NCBI GenBank assembly: GCA_964471945.1
Contig: CAYYIJ010000013.1
Span: 1 to 39,659 of the forward strand
Direction of reading: 5' to 3'
DNA length: 39,659 nt
Origin: JASEHD01 sp964471945
GTDB lineage: Bacteria; Bacteroidota; Ignavibacteria; UBA10030; SZUA-254
Part shown: piece after piece, positions 15,469 through 24,857 of the stretch
Layout of the letters: every line of letters starts with the position of its first letter
How positions within the stretch are numbered: position 1 is the stretch's first letter
Notes under the pieces: model-generated
Seen by the model: only the letters and a program-made list of their open reading frames with translations
Told to the model about the DNA's origin: nothing
Databases searched by the model: none
Program-made: the position numbers and the translations under genes

Positions 15469-16967
15469 AACTTGTGGTAACTTCCTGCAACATTGTGGAG
15501 ATACTCGGCAAGCCGGTGCGGCTCGAATGTTGCGGCACATGATTCAACCATATCGGGAAATTCCGACAGGAGTCTCATTAAAAAAATCTCTTCGGACTGG
15601 GTTAGCAACGATAAATCGTACGACTTACTTATATCAACACCCTTGCTTTCAGCAAGTCGAATGATACTCGCTATGCGTGCGTGGGCATATTGTAAATAGT
15701 AAACAGGGTTCTCTTCCGATTGTTCTTTTGCAAGTTTCAAATCGAAATTAAGATGGCTACCGATTCCTCGTATAAGGAAAAAATATCTCACTACATCAGC
15801 GCTCACTTCATCTATCAGCTCATCGAGCGTGATGAAGTTTGCTTTGCGGGTCGACATCTTCACAACTTCGCCTTCCTGTAATATCGTGACAAATTGGTGA
15901 ATAGGCACCTTAATCTTTGAAGAATCATAACCGAGAGCTTTCAAACCGGCAAGTACATCAGGATATGTTGCAACATGGTCGGCGCCAAGCACATCAATTA
16001 TTAAATCAAATCCACGTTTAAATTTATCTATGTGGTAGGCAATATCGGGCAAGCGGTAAGTCGGTTCACCCGTCACTTTTACAATTACCTTATCTTTTTC
16101 GCCACCAAAAGCAGCAGCTTTGAACCACACTGCCCCCTCCTGATCGTACGCTAACTCTCTTTTCCGTAATTCTTCAATAACTTCTTTCACTTGCCCGGTT
16201 TCGTAAAGTATGTTCTCATTAAAGAAAACATCGTGCTTCACACCGATTCTTGCCAAAGTTTTCTTGATATCATCAAAGATTGCCTGCTCGGCTTGCTGCT
16301 TGAAAATCCCTTCCGCTGGCTCATTCTTTAAATCCTTACCGCGGTTATCTTTGAGATGTTGTGCAATTACTTTGATATACTCGCCTTGATAATAATCTTC
16401 AGGAAACTCGATTTTATCACCCAATAACTCTAGATAACGCAGCCGAACAGAATCGCCAAGTATGCGCATCTGTCTGCCGGAATTGTTGAAGTAGTATTCT
16501 CTTGTTACATCGTACCCGGTCCATTCAAGCAATCGTGCAATTGTATCGCCATAAACTGCACCGCGTCCGTGACCGACAGTTAAAGGGCCCGTTGGATTTG
16601 CACTGACAAACTCGACCTGTGTTTTCAATTGTTTACCAATGTCTGCTCTGCCAAACTGTTTACCTTCCCGCATAATTACTACAAGCTGATCTTGATAGTA
16701 TTTATTTGTTAAATGAAAATTGATAAAACCTGGTCCGGCAATCTCTGCTTTATAAACAAATGCTGTATCTAATTTCAAATTCTCTAAAATCTTCTGGGCA
16801 AGCTGGCGCGGATTTGTTTGCATTCGTTTCGCTGCCGTCATAGCGACATTTGTTGTAAGATCACCGTGAGCGGGTATGCGGGGCTTTTCAAATGAGGGTA
16901 AGATATTTTCAGGTACACCTGACGATTTCAAAGCACCGAGTAATTGGGCTTTAAGGTATTGTTTCAT
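15336..16967 (-). CDS. argS: Arginyl-tRNA synthetase
   Basis: ArgRS charges tRNA-Arg with arginine (class I synthetase, cytoplasm). At 543 residues it is full length. It has the N-terminal Add-1 domain, the HIGH-equivalent TVGHGRG near residue 130 after FVSANPTGPL, the KMSK-equivalent VVKMSTRKANFITLDEL, and the anticodon-binding domain ending in the typical NAPEKM. The ATG lies within the last codons of rsfS (4-base overlap), so the two are translationally coupled. Its 3' end faces the truncated SDR gene, with no visible terminator in between. Confidence 0.97.
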   Translation of the reverse strand: MKQYLKAQLLGALKSSGVPENILPSFEKPRIPAHGDLTTNVAMTAAKRMQTNPRQLAQKILENLKLDTAFVYKAEIAGPGFINFHLTNKYYQDQLVVIMREGKQFGRADIGKQLKTQVEFVSANPTGPLTVGHGRGAVYGDTIARLLEWTGYDVTREYYFNNSGRQMRILGDSVRLRYLELLGDKIEFPEDYYQGEYIKVIAQHLKDNRGKDLKNEPAEGIFKQQAEQAIFDDIKKTLARIGVKHDVFFNENILYETGQVKEVIEELRKRELAYDQEGAVWFKAAAFGGEKDKVIVKVTGEPTYRLPDIAYHIDKFKRGFDLIIDVLGADHVATYPDVLAGLKALGYDSSKIKVPIHQFVTILQEGEVVKMSTRKANFITLDELIDEVSADVVRYFFLIRGIGSHLNFDLKLAKEQSEENPVYYLQYAHARIASIIRLAESKGVDISKSYDLSLLTQSEEIFLMRLLSEFPDMVESCAATFEPHRLAEYLHNVAGSYHKFYHEHRVMGEDLKITAARIALCLATKTVLANGFSILGINAPEKM

Positions 16968-17353
16968 TCCTTATTCGTCTTTTTCTTGGCTGGTAATTTT
17001 TTAACAGGCTGGTCTTCAACAATTTCCATTTTTGCATCTCCCCAGAGTTTTTCAAGTCCATAATATCTTCTCGCTTCTTTATGAAAAACGTGCGCGACTA
17101 CATCTACAAAATCGAGCAGTACCCACTGACGGTTTGAGATGCCTTCTTCGTGCCATGGGGAGGTTCCGAGCTTTTCAGTTCCATCGGTGATAGCATCGGC
17201 GATGGCCTTTACCTGAGTATCTGAATCTGCCGAACAAACAACGAAGAAATCGGTCATGTCGGTAAGCTTCCTAAGATCCATTATCATAACGTTGAAAGCT
17301 TTTTTGGTGAGGGCTAAATTTGCAATCTTCTTAGCAAGTGTTCTTGGTGTCAA
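16964..17353 (-). CDS. rsfS: Ribosomal silencing factor RsfS (Iojap/YbeB family)
   Basis: RsfS binds L14 on the large subunit and blocks subunit joining under starvation. The 129-residue protein has the family core: IMDLRKLTDMTDFFVVCSA, SPWHEEG, WVLLDFVDVVAHVFHKEAR, YYGLEKLWGDA. A lysine-rich tail follows. The start is TTG 17353, placed six bases after a strong AAGGAGAAG-type ribosome-binding site; no in-frame ATG fits the N-terminus. It is the middle gene of a LytR_C-rsfS-argS run; a LytR C-terminal-domain gene next to rsfS is a recurrent arrangement. Confidence 0.93.
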   Translation of the reverse strand: MTPRTLAKKIANLALTKKAFNVMIMDLRKLTDMTDFFVVCSADSDTQVKAIADAITDGTEKLGTSPWHEEGISNRQWVLLDFVDVVAHVFHKEARRYYGLEKLWGDAKMEIVEDQPVKKLPAKKKTNKE

Positions 17354-17371
17354 TACTTCTCCTTATGAAAA

Positions 17372-17881
17372 TTAATGAGATGGGTTTAATTGTGAATAAT
17401 CTTTTCCAATAATAACAGAGACATCTACGAAGTAATCGGGATTGATTTGCTGAACAATGTTATTCTCTTTCACTCCAAGGGCGGATGCTACACGCCGTGC
17501 AGAAGCGAGATCGCCAATTCTATCAACCACCAGAGTTAGCGGAACTTGAAATGATTTATAATTTTTACTTTCAACTACATCAAAACCATTTATGCGAAGG
17601 TGATCGGTGAATTTCGCGCTAATTCCCTTCGTTCCACAGCCATTAAGAACGTCGATCTGAAGAACTCGGGCCTCTGGCGCCTGTGTATTTTCAACAACAG
17701 CGGTTTTTAAATTGATTAAAACAAAAGTGTATGTAAAATATCCAGCAATGATAATAGAAAGTACAATAAGAGTCTTCAGCACCATTCTAAGGCTATTGCG
17801 TTTACGAACAATTACTTTAACGGGTGGCGGTTGTTCGGTTGGTTGTTCCGGTTCGCTTATGATTATCATTCTATAAGACAA
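17372..17881 (-). CDS. Membrane-anchored LytR C-terminal-domain protein
   Basis: The 169-residue protein has a proline-rich cytoplasmic N-terminus, one transmembrane helix (~32-56, LKTLIVLSIIIAGYFTYTFVL) and a periplasmic LytR_C domain (VLQIDVLNGCGTKGIS, FTDHLRINGFDVV, LVVDRIGDLASARRVASAL). That domain occurs at the end of LytR-CpsA-Psr proteins and as stand-alone proteins such as this one. Its function is not settled; cell-wall or envelope binding is suspected. Starts at TTG 17881 or ATG 17869 are both possible and neither has a clear ribosome-binding site. A terminator stands immediately upstream. Confidence 0.75.
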   Translation of the reverse strand: MSYRMIIISEPEQPTEQPPPVKVIVRKRNSLRMVLKTLIVLSIIIAGYFTYTFVLINLKTAVVENTQAPEARVLQIDVLNGCGTKGISAKFTDHLRINGFDVVESKNYKSFQVPLTLVVDRIGDLASARRVASALGVKENNIVQQINPDYFVDVSVIIGKDYSQLNPSH

Positions 17882-17889
17882 CAGGAAAA

Positions 17890-17918
17890 ATAAAAAACCG
17901 AGTCAACCATAACTCGGT
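17890..17918 (-). terminator. Rho-independent terminator, leftward
   Basis: On the minus strand ACCGAGT/ACTCGGT forms a perfect 7-bp stem with an 8-base loop, followed by TTTTTATTTTT. It lies 45 bases downstream of the small exported-protein gene and closes the long leftward cluster. Confidence 0.85.
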
Positions 17919-17963
17919 ATTATGAAATATTGTCAGAAGATTTGATTCAATATCCAAAGCCGT

Positions 17964-18452
17964 TTAATCGTCGTTCCTAAAAGATGAACTAGAATATGGA
18001 TTGTACCATGGATTATATGTTCCATAAAATGCTCCCGGTAATTGATTATATTCAAACTTGATCAGAAAATTTTCCCATGGTTTATAATTTAACTGGGCGC
18101 GACTAAGGTAAACACCGCTAAATGCGTTTTGATAATTCGACTGCCCAAATGGAGATCCTTGAAGTGTAACATCAAAACGTAGATTTAGTGGATCAGCGAT
18201 TTTATAAAACATACTGTTTGTATAAGAAGCCAGCGATAGCCCATCACCGCCAAACGTCATATAGCTCATCGAGAAATTGTGCTTCATCATAAAATTGTTC
18301 GGATTGAGAAATCCGAAAAAACTATTCATGTTTGCTCCGGGCTGCACAAGTGATTGTGCAACACTTGGTTTCTCTGCTTGTGACTTAAATTGAGCGGTAG
18401 ATACGGCAGATAACAATAGTAATATTATCAATACTAAGGATATATTTTTCAT
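17964..18452 (-). CDS. Small exported protein of unknown function
   Basis: From ATG 18452 (ribosome-binding site GAAAGG, 8 bases upstream) the product is 162 residues, starting with a clear signal peptide (MKNISLVLIILLLLSAVSTAQ). An upstream in-frame ATG at 18509 would add a Tyr-rich segment with no support and overlap the preceding gene. The mature part is rich in aromatic and Asn/Ser residues (SFFGFLNPNNFMMKHNFSMS, FRFDV-like strands, LIKFEYNQLPG, YNPWYNPYSSSS), suggesting beta-strands at the outer membrane. I do not recognise a named family. It is the last gene of the envelope/panC cluster. Confidence 0.75.
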   Translation of the reverse strand: MKNISLVLIILLLLSAVSTAQFKSQAEKPSVAQSLVQPGANMNSFFGFLNPNNFMMKHNFSMSYMTFGGDGLSLASYTNSMFYKIADPLNLRFDVTLQGSPFGQSNYQNAFSGVYLSRAQLNYKPWENFLIKFEYNQLPGAFYGTYNPWYNPYSSSSFRNDD

Positions 18453-18509
18453 ACGATACCTTTCATCAATATAATAATAATAATTAAAAATAGGATAATA
18501 GTCAAACAA

Positions 18510-19280
18510 TCAGGGAGTTGATTTTGCCGACATTATTTTCTGAGCTTCTTCTAACTGTTTTAGATCATTTATCCCCATAACTTCAATTGAATCAATGGCT
18601 TTCACGGCTGAGACCCGCCAATTATTTCTCCAGAATAGCTCAAAGACATCGGTTAGATAATATTCGCCCTGCACATTGTTTGGATCTAACTTTGGGAGAC
18701 ATTCAAACAACTTATCTTTAGAGAACACATATATGCCTGAGTTTATCTCTTTGATTGTTAATTCTTTTTTCGATGCATCTTTGTGTTCGACGATTTTCTT
18801 CACACTGCCATCTTCATTATGCACAATGCGTCCATAGCCAGTTGGATCGTCAAGATCAGCAGTTAGAATTGTCGCAACCGCTTCTGTTGCCCGGTGATAC
18901 CCGATGAGCGCTTTGACAGTTTTCTCGGTAAGCAATGGAACATCACCCGACAGTACCAAAATATCGCCGATGAAATCTTTCAACGGTTTTATTGTTTGAA
19001 GAACAGCATGCCCCGTACCGAGCTGTTCATTCTGCTCAACGAACTCGACCTTATAGCTTAACTTTGAAAAATGTTCCATCACTAATTCTTTTTGCCATCC
19101 GATAATAAGTAATGTACTTTTTGCCTGAAGTTTACTCGCCAAATTAACAATATATTCGATCATCGGTTTCTCGTTGATTTCATACATCACTTTGGCTTTC
19201 TCGGGATTCTTCATTCGGGTTCCTTTTCCGGCAGCCATAATGGTAACAGCTAATTGTACTTCTTTTGTAACATCGGGCAT
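18510..19280 (-). CDS. GlmU-type N-acetylglucosamine-1-phosphate uridylyltransferase, pyrophosphorylase domain only
   Basis: The 256-residue protein matches the N-terminal nucleotidyltransferase half of GlmU: MAAGKGTRM (15-23), EQNEQLGTGHAVLQT, VLSGDVPLL (metal Asp), GYGRIV, EINSGIYVF and GEYYLTDVFE. It would make UDP-GlcNAc from UTP and GlcNAc-1-phosphate for peptidoglycan and LPS. The left-handed beta-helix acetyltransferase domain (~200 residues) of bifunctional GlmU is absent: the gene stops cleanly at TGA, and the next gene is unrelated. A separate acetyltransferase would be needed, or the substrate may be another sugar phosphate. It lies 9 bases after panC. Confidence 0.85.
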   Translation of the reverse strand: MPDVTKEVQLAVTIMAAGKGTRMKNPEKAKVMYEINEKPMIEYIVNLASKLQAKSTLLIIGWQKELVMEHFSKLSYKVEFVEQNEQLGTGHAVLQTIKPLKDFIGDILVLSGDVPLLTEKTVKALIGYHRATEAVATILTADLDDPTGYGRIVHNEDGSVKKIVEHKDASKKELTIKEINSGIYVFSKDKLFECLPKLDPNNVQGEYYLTDVFELFWRNNWRVSAVKAIDSIEVMGINDLKQLEEAQKIMSAKSTP

Positions 19281-19289
19281 AGGAATATC

Positions 19290-20141
19290 TTATATTGTGA
19301 GAAGGATATTATCAATAAGTCGTGTTGTGCTAAAACGAACGGCAAGCGAGATGAGAGCACGAGTGCCATCTTTAAGCATAGTGAATTCTTCCAATGTCTC
19401 TGCATTTGCAATCGAAATATAATCGATCTTTGCCGATGATTTTGTAGAAATAAGGTTTTTCATCTCACTGATAATTAATAAACAATTACGCTCACCGTGT
19501 TCAATGAGCTTTTTTGCTAATTGGAACGAATGGTAGAGAACCACACTTTCTTTTCGCTCTACTTCTGAAAGATACACGTTTCTTGAACTCATTGCAAGTC
19601 CATCGGGTTCTCGGACAATTGGAGCTACTAAAATCTTAATGTCAAAGTTCAAATCTTTCACCAACCGATTAATAACAATTGCCTGTTGCGCGTCTTTTTG
19701 ACCAAAAACTGCAACATGCGGTTTGGTTATATTGAACAGTTTGGCTACAACTGTAACAACACCGCGGAAATGTGTCGGGCGGAACTTTCCCTCAAGCACA
19801 CCGGTGATCTTTTCAATTTCTATGTATGTGAAATAATCAGGAGGATAAATTTTCTCTTGTAATGGGATAAATAAAATATCCGTGCCGATAGAATCAGCAA
19901 GCTTTTTATCTCTTTCGAAGTCACGTGGATATTTGTCAAAATCTTCAGATAAACCAAACTGCGCCGGATTCACGAACAACGTAGTTATGACAACATCTGA
20001 ATGTTGTTTTGCAAGATGAATCAAACTGAGGTGACCTTCATGTAAATATCCCATTGTTGGAACAACAGCAATCTTTTTCATTTGCAATCGGAGTTCTTCT
20101 GAAATCCGTTGCATCTCATTTATTGAGGAGATGATTCTCAT
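19290..20141 (-). CDS. panC: Pantothenate synthetase
   Basis: PanC condenses pantoate and beta-alanine with ATP to pantothenate, the CoA precursor. The 283-residue length is normal. Motifs: PTMGYLHEGHLSL (29-41, with the HxGH-like His34/His37), TLFVNPAQFG, DFDKYPR, FRPTHFRGV, FGQKDAQQ and AMSSRNVYL (the KMSK-like loop). Start ATG overlaps the stop of the preceding barrel gene by 4 bases. Its presence inside an envelope-gene run looks like chance operon packing. Confidence 0.97.
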   Translation of the reverse strand: MRIISSINEMQRISEELRLQMKKIAVVPTMGYLHEGHLSLIHLAKQHSDVVITTLFVNPAQFGLSEDFDKYPRDFERDKKLADSIGTDILFIPLQEKIYPPDYFTYIEIEKITGVLEGKFRPTHFRGVVTVVAKLFNITKPHVAVFGQKDAQQAIVINRLVKDLNFDIKILVAPIVREPDGLAMSSRNVYLSEVERKESVVLYHSFQLAKKLIEHGERNCLLIISEMKNLISTKSSAKIDYISIANAETLEEFTMLKDGTRALISLAVRFSTTRLIDNILLTI

Positions 20142-21757
20142 CGAAAATTTACTTTTGCGTTAAGATTAAATGCAATTTCCGGTGCGTTAAAACCGCTCCA
20201 CCATTCGTATTTCTGATTTAAAAGATTTGATACTTCAAAAGATATTACAGTCCTCGGAATAATATCCGATGATGCGCCGAGACCAACCAAAAATCTACCA
20301 TTCATTTTATTTCCATCCAGATCGATATTCAGTTTACTCCAGAATTCAGTAGTTGACCAAACTGTGAGCGGAAAATTAAGATCGTATTCAACTCTACTGC
20401 CAATTTGAACTGGAGGGATCATGGGAAGTTGTGTGCTTTTTCCCTCTTCATATGTTGGCTGAACAACGCCATTGAAGGTTATTCGACAATGGTCAACAGG
20501 ATTGATTGTACCATTGGTTCTCAGGAAAAACTGTACAGCGTCTACATGTGTAAACCAAATCTTTCCGCTGTCTGCAAGAACAATACGTTTATCGGTACTC
20601 TTCGAAAACGCACCGCTTAATTCTATAGAAATTATTCCACTATTATACCAGAATGTACTGCCAAGATTGAATGGAATTCTCTCGGGTCTCAAAACAATTT
20701 CACGTTTTAAGTAAGGAATTTGTTTCGATATTTCACCATACGATTCGAGGTGCATCCGGGGATCAAACCAAAAACTGAGTTGACGATCACGGTCCAATTC
20801 CCATTTCACGGTTGCAAACGGCATGAGTAAAGAGCGGCTTCCACCATCGCTTGTAGAACCGTTCTGCAAAAGACCACCGATATACAACGACCATTTATTT
20901 ACCATCATCCATTTTGCACTGGTGGATAAGCCGATGATTGAGGGTGACTCTGTGGGAGTATCGTAATTTAATGAAGAACCTGAATATAATAATTCTGTCG
21001 CGAACCGTACATTACTAATCCGAGTTTTATATCCAAGTGAAATCGTTGGTGATACAGCAACAACAGAGGAATCTTTTCCCGAATCGCTATCAGTGATAGA
21101 CCAGATATCTGCATTTAATCCAAAATCAAATGCACCTTTTTCACGATCAAGCGATTGAAGTCGACTATCAAGCAGAAAATTTGTGCGCGAGCGATCCAGT
21201 GTTGAAACACTTAACATTCCATACGATTCGCTTGCGAATCTTATCCCACCATAGACGCGGAATGATTTTAAAATATCATTATCGGTTTTTACAAGTGAAT
21301 GCGAAGTCATCTGTAAATTGAACGCTCTGCCATCTGCATTGCTTTTGTGACCCTGCGTTGCGTGAATACCTGCATTACCATATATTCCCCATCTCCGACC
21401 TTTATAATCAACAAATGTACGTAGATTAAATGCAGAGAAGCTGCCTAATCCTCCTTCCGCTGAAAGATGCCAAGGGACTAAAGGTTCGTCATACCTCGGT
21501 AGAGACCCTATTGGCAACGACATTGCCGGACGCTGTATTAAGATTGATGTATCGGGCAGTGGTGCTTCATAAATGTGGACATCGAATATCTCACCTTTTC
21601 TCGCAAAAGGAAGTGAGATTGCTTTCTTACCGACGATGGTAATCTCGGGAATTTCCAGTTTCGGCATCGCGGTGGAATCTTTCTTAACGACTTGTTCTTG
21701 AGAAAAAGTTGCCGTGAAGAATACGAATATCAATAACAGAATATTCACCTTGATCAT
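20138..21757 (-). CDS. Outer-membrane beta-barrel protein, TonB-receptor-like but without a plug
   Basis: The 539-residue protein has a signal peptide (ILLLIFVFFTATFSQ), a short periplasmic stretch with LEIPEITIVGKKAI, and then a long run of alternating beta-strands ending in SFEVSNLLNQKYEWWSGF and the C-terminal FNLNAKVNFR, as in TonB-dependent receptors. The N-terminal plug domain (~150 residues) is missing, so transport by the usual TonB gating is unlikely. It overlaps the TPR gene upstream and panC downstream by 4 bases each, which ties it to the exbB-to-TPR cluster. Substrate and function unknown; it could be an envelope scaffold partner of the TPR protein. Confidence 0.75.
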   Translation of the reverse strand: MIKVNILLLIFVFFTATFSQEQVVKKDSTAMPKLEIPEITIVGKKAISLPFARKGEIFDVHIYEAPLPDTSILIQRPAMSLPIGSLPRYDEPLVPWHLSAEGGLGSFSAFNLRTFVDYKGRRWGIYGNAGIHATQGHKSNADGRAFNLQMTSHSLVKTDNDILKSFRVYGGIRFASESYGMLSVSTLDRSRTNFLLDSRLQSLDREKGAFDFGLNADIWSITDSDSGKDSSVVAVSPTISLGYKTRISNVRFATELLYSGSSLNYDTPTESPSIIGLSTSAKWMMVNKWSLYIGGLLQNGSTSDGGSRSLLMPFATVKWELDRDRQLSFWFDPRMHLESYGEISKQIPYLKREIVLRPERIPFNLGSTFWYNSGIISIELSGAFSKSTDKRIVLADSGKIWFTHVDAVQFFLRTNGTINPVDHCRITFNGVVQPTYEEGKSTQLPMIPPVQIGSRVEYDLNFPLTVWSTTEFWSKLNIDLDGNKMNGRFLVGLGASSDIIPRTVISFEVSNLLNQKYEWWSGFNAPEIAFNLNAKVNFR

Positions 21758-24700
21758 CGCCCCAATCTCCTCAATCGATCTTGGGCGTCTTTTTTAATCA
21801 CGGGATCGATGGCTGATCTAACAACCTGCTCATATTCCAAGCGGGCTTGCTTTATATTACGAAGACGCTCGTAACATTCACCCGCACCTAAATGTGCGCG
21901 CTCGACAAGCAGCGTATATTCTGCATACTGCTCAAAAACATCTTTGAATGCTTGCAGTGCATCATTCGGTTTTTTCATCGAAAGATAATTTTCACCGATC
22001 ATTAATAATGCTTCGGCTGCGAGATCATCATTCCGACGATCGACCAAACTATTCAATGTATCAAGCGATGTTTTAAACTCTTTCTTCGATGTATGCATAC
22101 GTGCAATTTGAAGTCGGCTACGATCTGCAAAAATATCCTCGGGATGATTTTTCACAACAAGCTGGAATTGGTTTAGCGCTTCCTTCGGATTTTTAGTATT
22201 CAAAAACGCTATTCCAAGGTTATATTCAGCTTCAGACAACATAGGTGAATTGGGAAACTTATTCTTGAAATCGTGCAATATATTGACTGCGTCTTTGAAT
22301 TGTTTCATCTTAATTTGCGCTAACCCCAAAGCGAGAGTAACGTTCGGTGTAATATCAGCATCCGAGAAATCTGAAAGTACACGCTCATAATATTTTATCG
22401 CTTGTTGAGGATTGTTTTCCATTTCATAAGCACGAGCCATCTGGTAACAAGCTTTAGCTTGTACTATTCGGCTCGGTTTTAGAGTCATTAATTTTTGGTA
22501 CTCAAGCACAGCCGCCCCAAAATCGCCTTGTCCGAAAAAGATATCTCCCTTTTTCAATAATAATTCTTCTTGTGAAATTCCCGCGGTAGATGAAATTAAC
22601 AACGCATCAATCTGTTCGACTGCGGCGCCGGGTTTACCTTCTGCTTCATATGTGTATTGCAATCCTTGTAAAGCATCGGTAACCAGCGGACTTGTTGGAA
22701 ATTCTTTGGGTACACGTTGATAGTATGTGCGCGCACTATCGTATTGACGAAGATTGTAGAATGCATCTCCGATATTGAACAGAACACGCGGCATCAATTG
22801 GCTTTCGGGATATCGACTAATGAGGCTTAAGAATTCATTGATTGCATGGTTGAATTGATTCTTCGAGAAATATGTCCATCCAATATTGAATTGAACTACT
22901 TCATTGTAAAGTGACGATGGAAATCGCATGAGGAAATTCCGTAGATGCTCGATACCCCGATCCGACTCGCCTCGCTGAATGTACGACATTGCGATTTGAA
23001 ATGCAGCGTATTCAGCATGCTGTCCATCTTTCTTTAGATCAGCAAGTGATGTATAGAGTGCGCTCGATTTCTCATATTCACCCATAAAAAAATAGCAATC
23101 GGCTTGACGGAGAGTTGCATCAAATATACGCTCGTTGTTTGGATATTGTGTGATAAAGCGATCGAATGCGTTTGACGCTTGAGAAAATTTTTTCTGCTCG
23201 AATAGTGTCCATGCAAGTCCGTATAATGCATCTGCTTTTTTGAGATTATTTGGAAACAAACGCAATGCCTCGCTGTACGAGCGTTCTGCATCGGCGTATT
23301 TACCATTCTGATATAATGCCTCTCCACGCCAGACGTATGCTTCGGGTGTGCGTTCCTCTTTTGTAAAACGTTTTAGAAATTGATTAAACAACTCCGAGCT
23401 GCTCTTGAATCTTCCTAAATGATATAGACAAACACCTTCTTGAAACATAGATGGGGCAAGTAGATCAGGTGTGCCACTTAATTGGCGAACACGTGCGAAA
23501 GCATACTGTGCGTTAGAAAAATCACCCAGCGCTACATTTGTCTCACCGAGCATACGATAAGAGCGGGTGCGTTGTTTGCTCTCGGGAAACAATCTTGCAG
23601 CAAGCTGAAATGCACGCCGTGCTTCACGATAACGTTTTGCGCGGTAGTGCAACATGCCTGTCTGAAAGTATGAATTCTCCGCCAAATCATCGTAAGGTGA
23701 GCGATCGGTAAGTGTATCGAACCTAGTAAGGGCTTCCATCTGTTTATCTTGCAGCAAGGCAAGCACAGCGCTCTGGTATAAGGATAGGAAAGCAAGAGAA
23801 TCACTGCCAACACCGAGAGAATCAAACTCACGTCTCGCCGCTGTGTAGCTGCCTTGCTTTAGATACGACCATGCAAGACCATATTGTGCTTTTTGTGCAT
23901 ACCGACTTTCAGGAAAATCTTTTACGAAGCTTTTGAATTCTGCTTGTGAATTTTCATATCTCCCGGATTGCAGACTGGCTTCTGCTCGAATGAGCGCATA
24001 CTCCTGACGTTGAGGGTATTGCGGCTCTACATCCTCGAGATACTTTACTGAACGAAGCGGATAACCAACTCTCAGCGAGAGTGATGCAAGACGAATTTTA
24101 ACAGTACTAATTAAATCGCTGTTTGGAAATTCATTTTGAAATTTTTCAAGAAGCTCGATTGCTTTTACGTATTCACCCCGCCGCTCTAAAGAAAGTGCCC
24201 ATCCTATCAAAGCCATGTCATGATAATTTTTTGCCGACGAATCCTGATAGACGGATCGTACATCCACTTCGGCTGATTCAGTATCACCTTTATCAAGTTT
24301 ACACATCGCACGCCAGAAATATGCAGCGCCCCGTAAACGATGTTCATCCGCCTCAGCAAGAAATTTATTCAATGCTTGCAGTCCAATATTCACACGTTCA
24401 GTTTGAAAGCCGCTTACTCCATGAATAAATAATGCTCTGTAAAATCTGCCATCGTTTGGATATTCCTGAAGAAAATCGTTCGACCACTGATAGGCATTTT
24501 CATATTCCTGATCTTCAAATGCAGCTTCCAGCAAAATAAAAAGTATATCCCTTTTCTCTTCTATACTCGGTATAGTAGGATAGATTTGTTCCAATTCCTG
24601 ACGTGTGGCATGATAACCATCCGTCTTCTGCCAACCGTGAGCTTTGGGAATATTTTCCGATTGTATCGATTGATTTACAGCCGGTACCTGTGCGACGATA

Positions 24701-24846
24701 GGAGAAATGGAAAAGAAAATCACTCCGACAATAAATATCAATCGCAATCTACGCAGGCCGATTGCTATGGATACAGGATCAAACCATTTTATTATGCCAA
24801 CAGCAATCTTTGTGCCCGCCTGAAGCGGATGAGAAAAGAGCATCAT
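21754..24846 (-). CDS. Large tetratricopeptide-repeat envelope protein
   Basis: The 1030-residue protein has a hydrophobic export signal at ~35-53 (LIFIVGVIFFSISPIVAQ) after an unusually long N-terminal stretch. It is followed by about twenty TPR-like units of ~35-38 residues, such as YPNDGRFYRALF, DALYGLAWTLFEQKKFSQAS and RVLFNIGDAFYNLRQYDSA. TPR arrays bind proteins. The position directly after an OmpA-domain gene resembles YbgF/CpoB after Pal, and outer-membrane TPR lipoproteins such as BamD have similar repeats; no lipobox is seen here. The start at 24846 is the first ATG; a later start nearer the signal segment is possible. It probably acts in the periplasm as a scaffold. Confidence 0.85.
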   Translation of the reverse strand: MMLFSHPLQAGTKIAVGIIKWFDPVSIAIGLRRLRLIFIVGVIFFSISPIVAQVPAVNQSIQSENIPKAHGWQKTDGYHATRQELEQIYPTIPSIEEKRDILFILLEAAFEDQEYENAYQWSNDFLQEYPNDGRFYRALFIHGVSGFQTERVNIGLQALNKFLAEADEHRLRGAAYFWRAMCKLDKGDTESAEVDVRSVYQDSSAKNYHDMALIGWALSLERRGEYVKAIELLEKFQNEFPNSDLISTVKIRLASLSLRVGYPLRSVKYLEDVEPQYPQRQEYALIRAEASLQSGRYENSQAEFKSFVKDFPESRYAQKAQYGLAWSYLKQGSYTAARREFDSLGVGSDSLAFLSLYQSAVLALLQDKQMEALTRFDTLTDRSPYDDLAENSYFQTGMLHYRAKRYREARRAFQLAARLFPESKQRTRSYRMLGETNVALGDFSNAQYAFARVRQLSGTPDLLAPSMFQEGVCLYHLGRFKSSSELFNQFLKRFTKEERTPEAYVWRGEALYQNGKYADAERSYSEALRLFPNNLKKADALYGLAWTLFEQKKFSQASNAFDRFITQYPNNERIFDATLRQADCYFFMGEYEKSSALYTSLADLKKDGQHAEYAAFQIAMSYIQRGESDRGIEHLRNFLMRFPSSLYNEVVQFNIGWTYFSKNQFNHAINEFLSLISRYPESQLMPRVLFNIGDAFYNLRQYDSARTYYQRVPKEFPTSPLVTDALQGLQYTYEAEGKPGAAVEQIDALLISSTAGISQEELLLKKGDIFFGQGDFGAAVLEYQKLMTLKPSRIVQAKACYQMARAYEMENNPQQAIKYYERVLSDFSDADITPNVTLALGLAQIKMKQFKDAVNILHDFKNKFPNSPMLSEAEYNLGIAFLNTKNPKEALNQFQLVVKNHPEDIFADRSRLQIARMHTSKKEFKTSLDTLNSLVDRRNDDLAAEALLMIGENYLSMKKPNDALQAFKDVFEQYAEYTLLVERAHLGAGECYERLRNIKQARLEYEQVVRSAIDPVIKKDAQDRLRRLGR

Positions 24847-24857
24847 TTCTTTAATAT

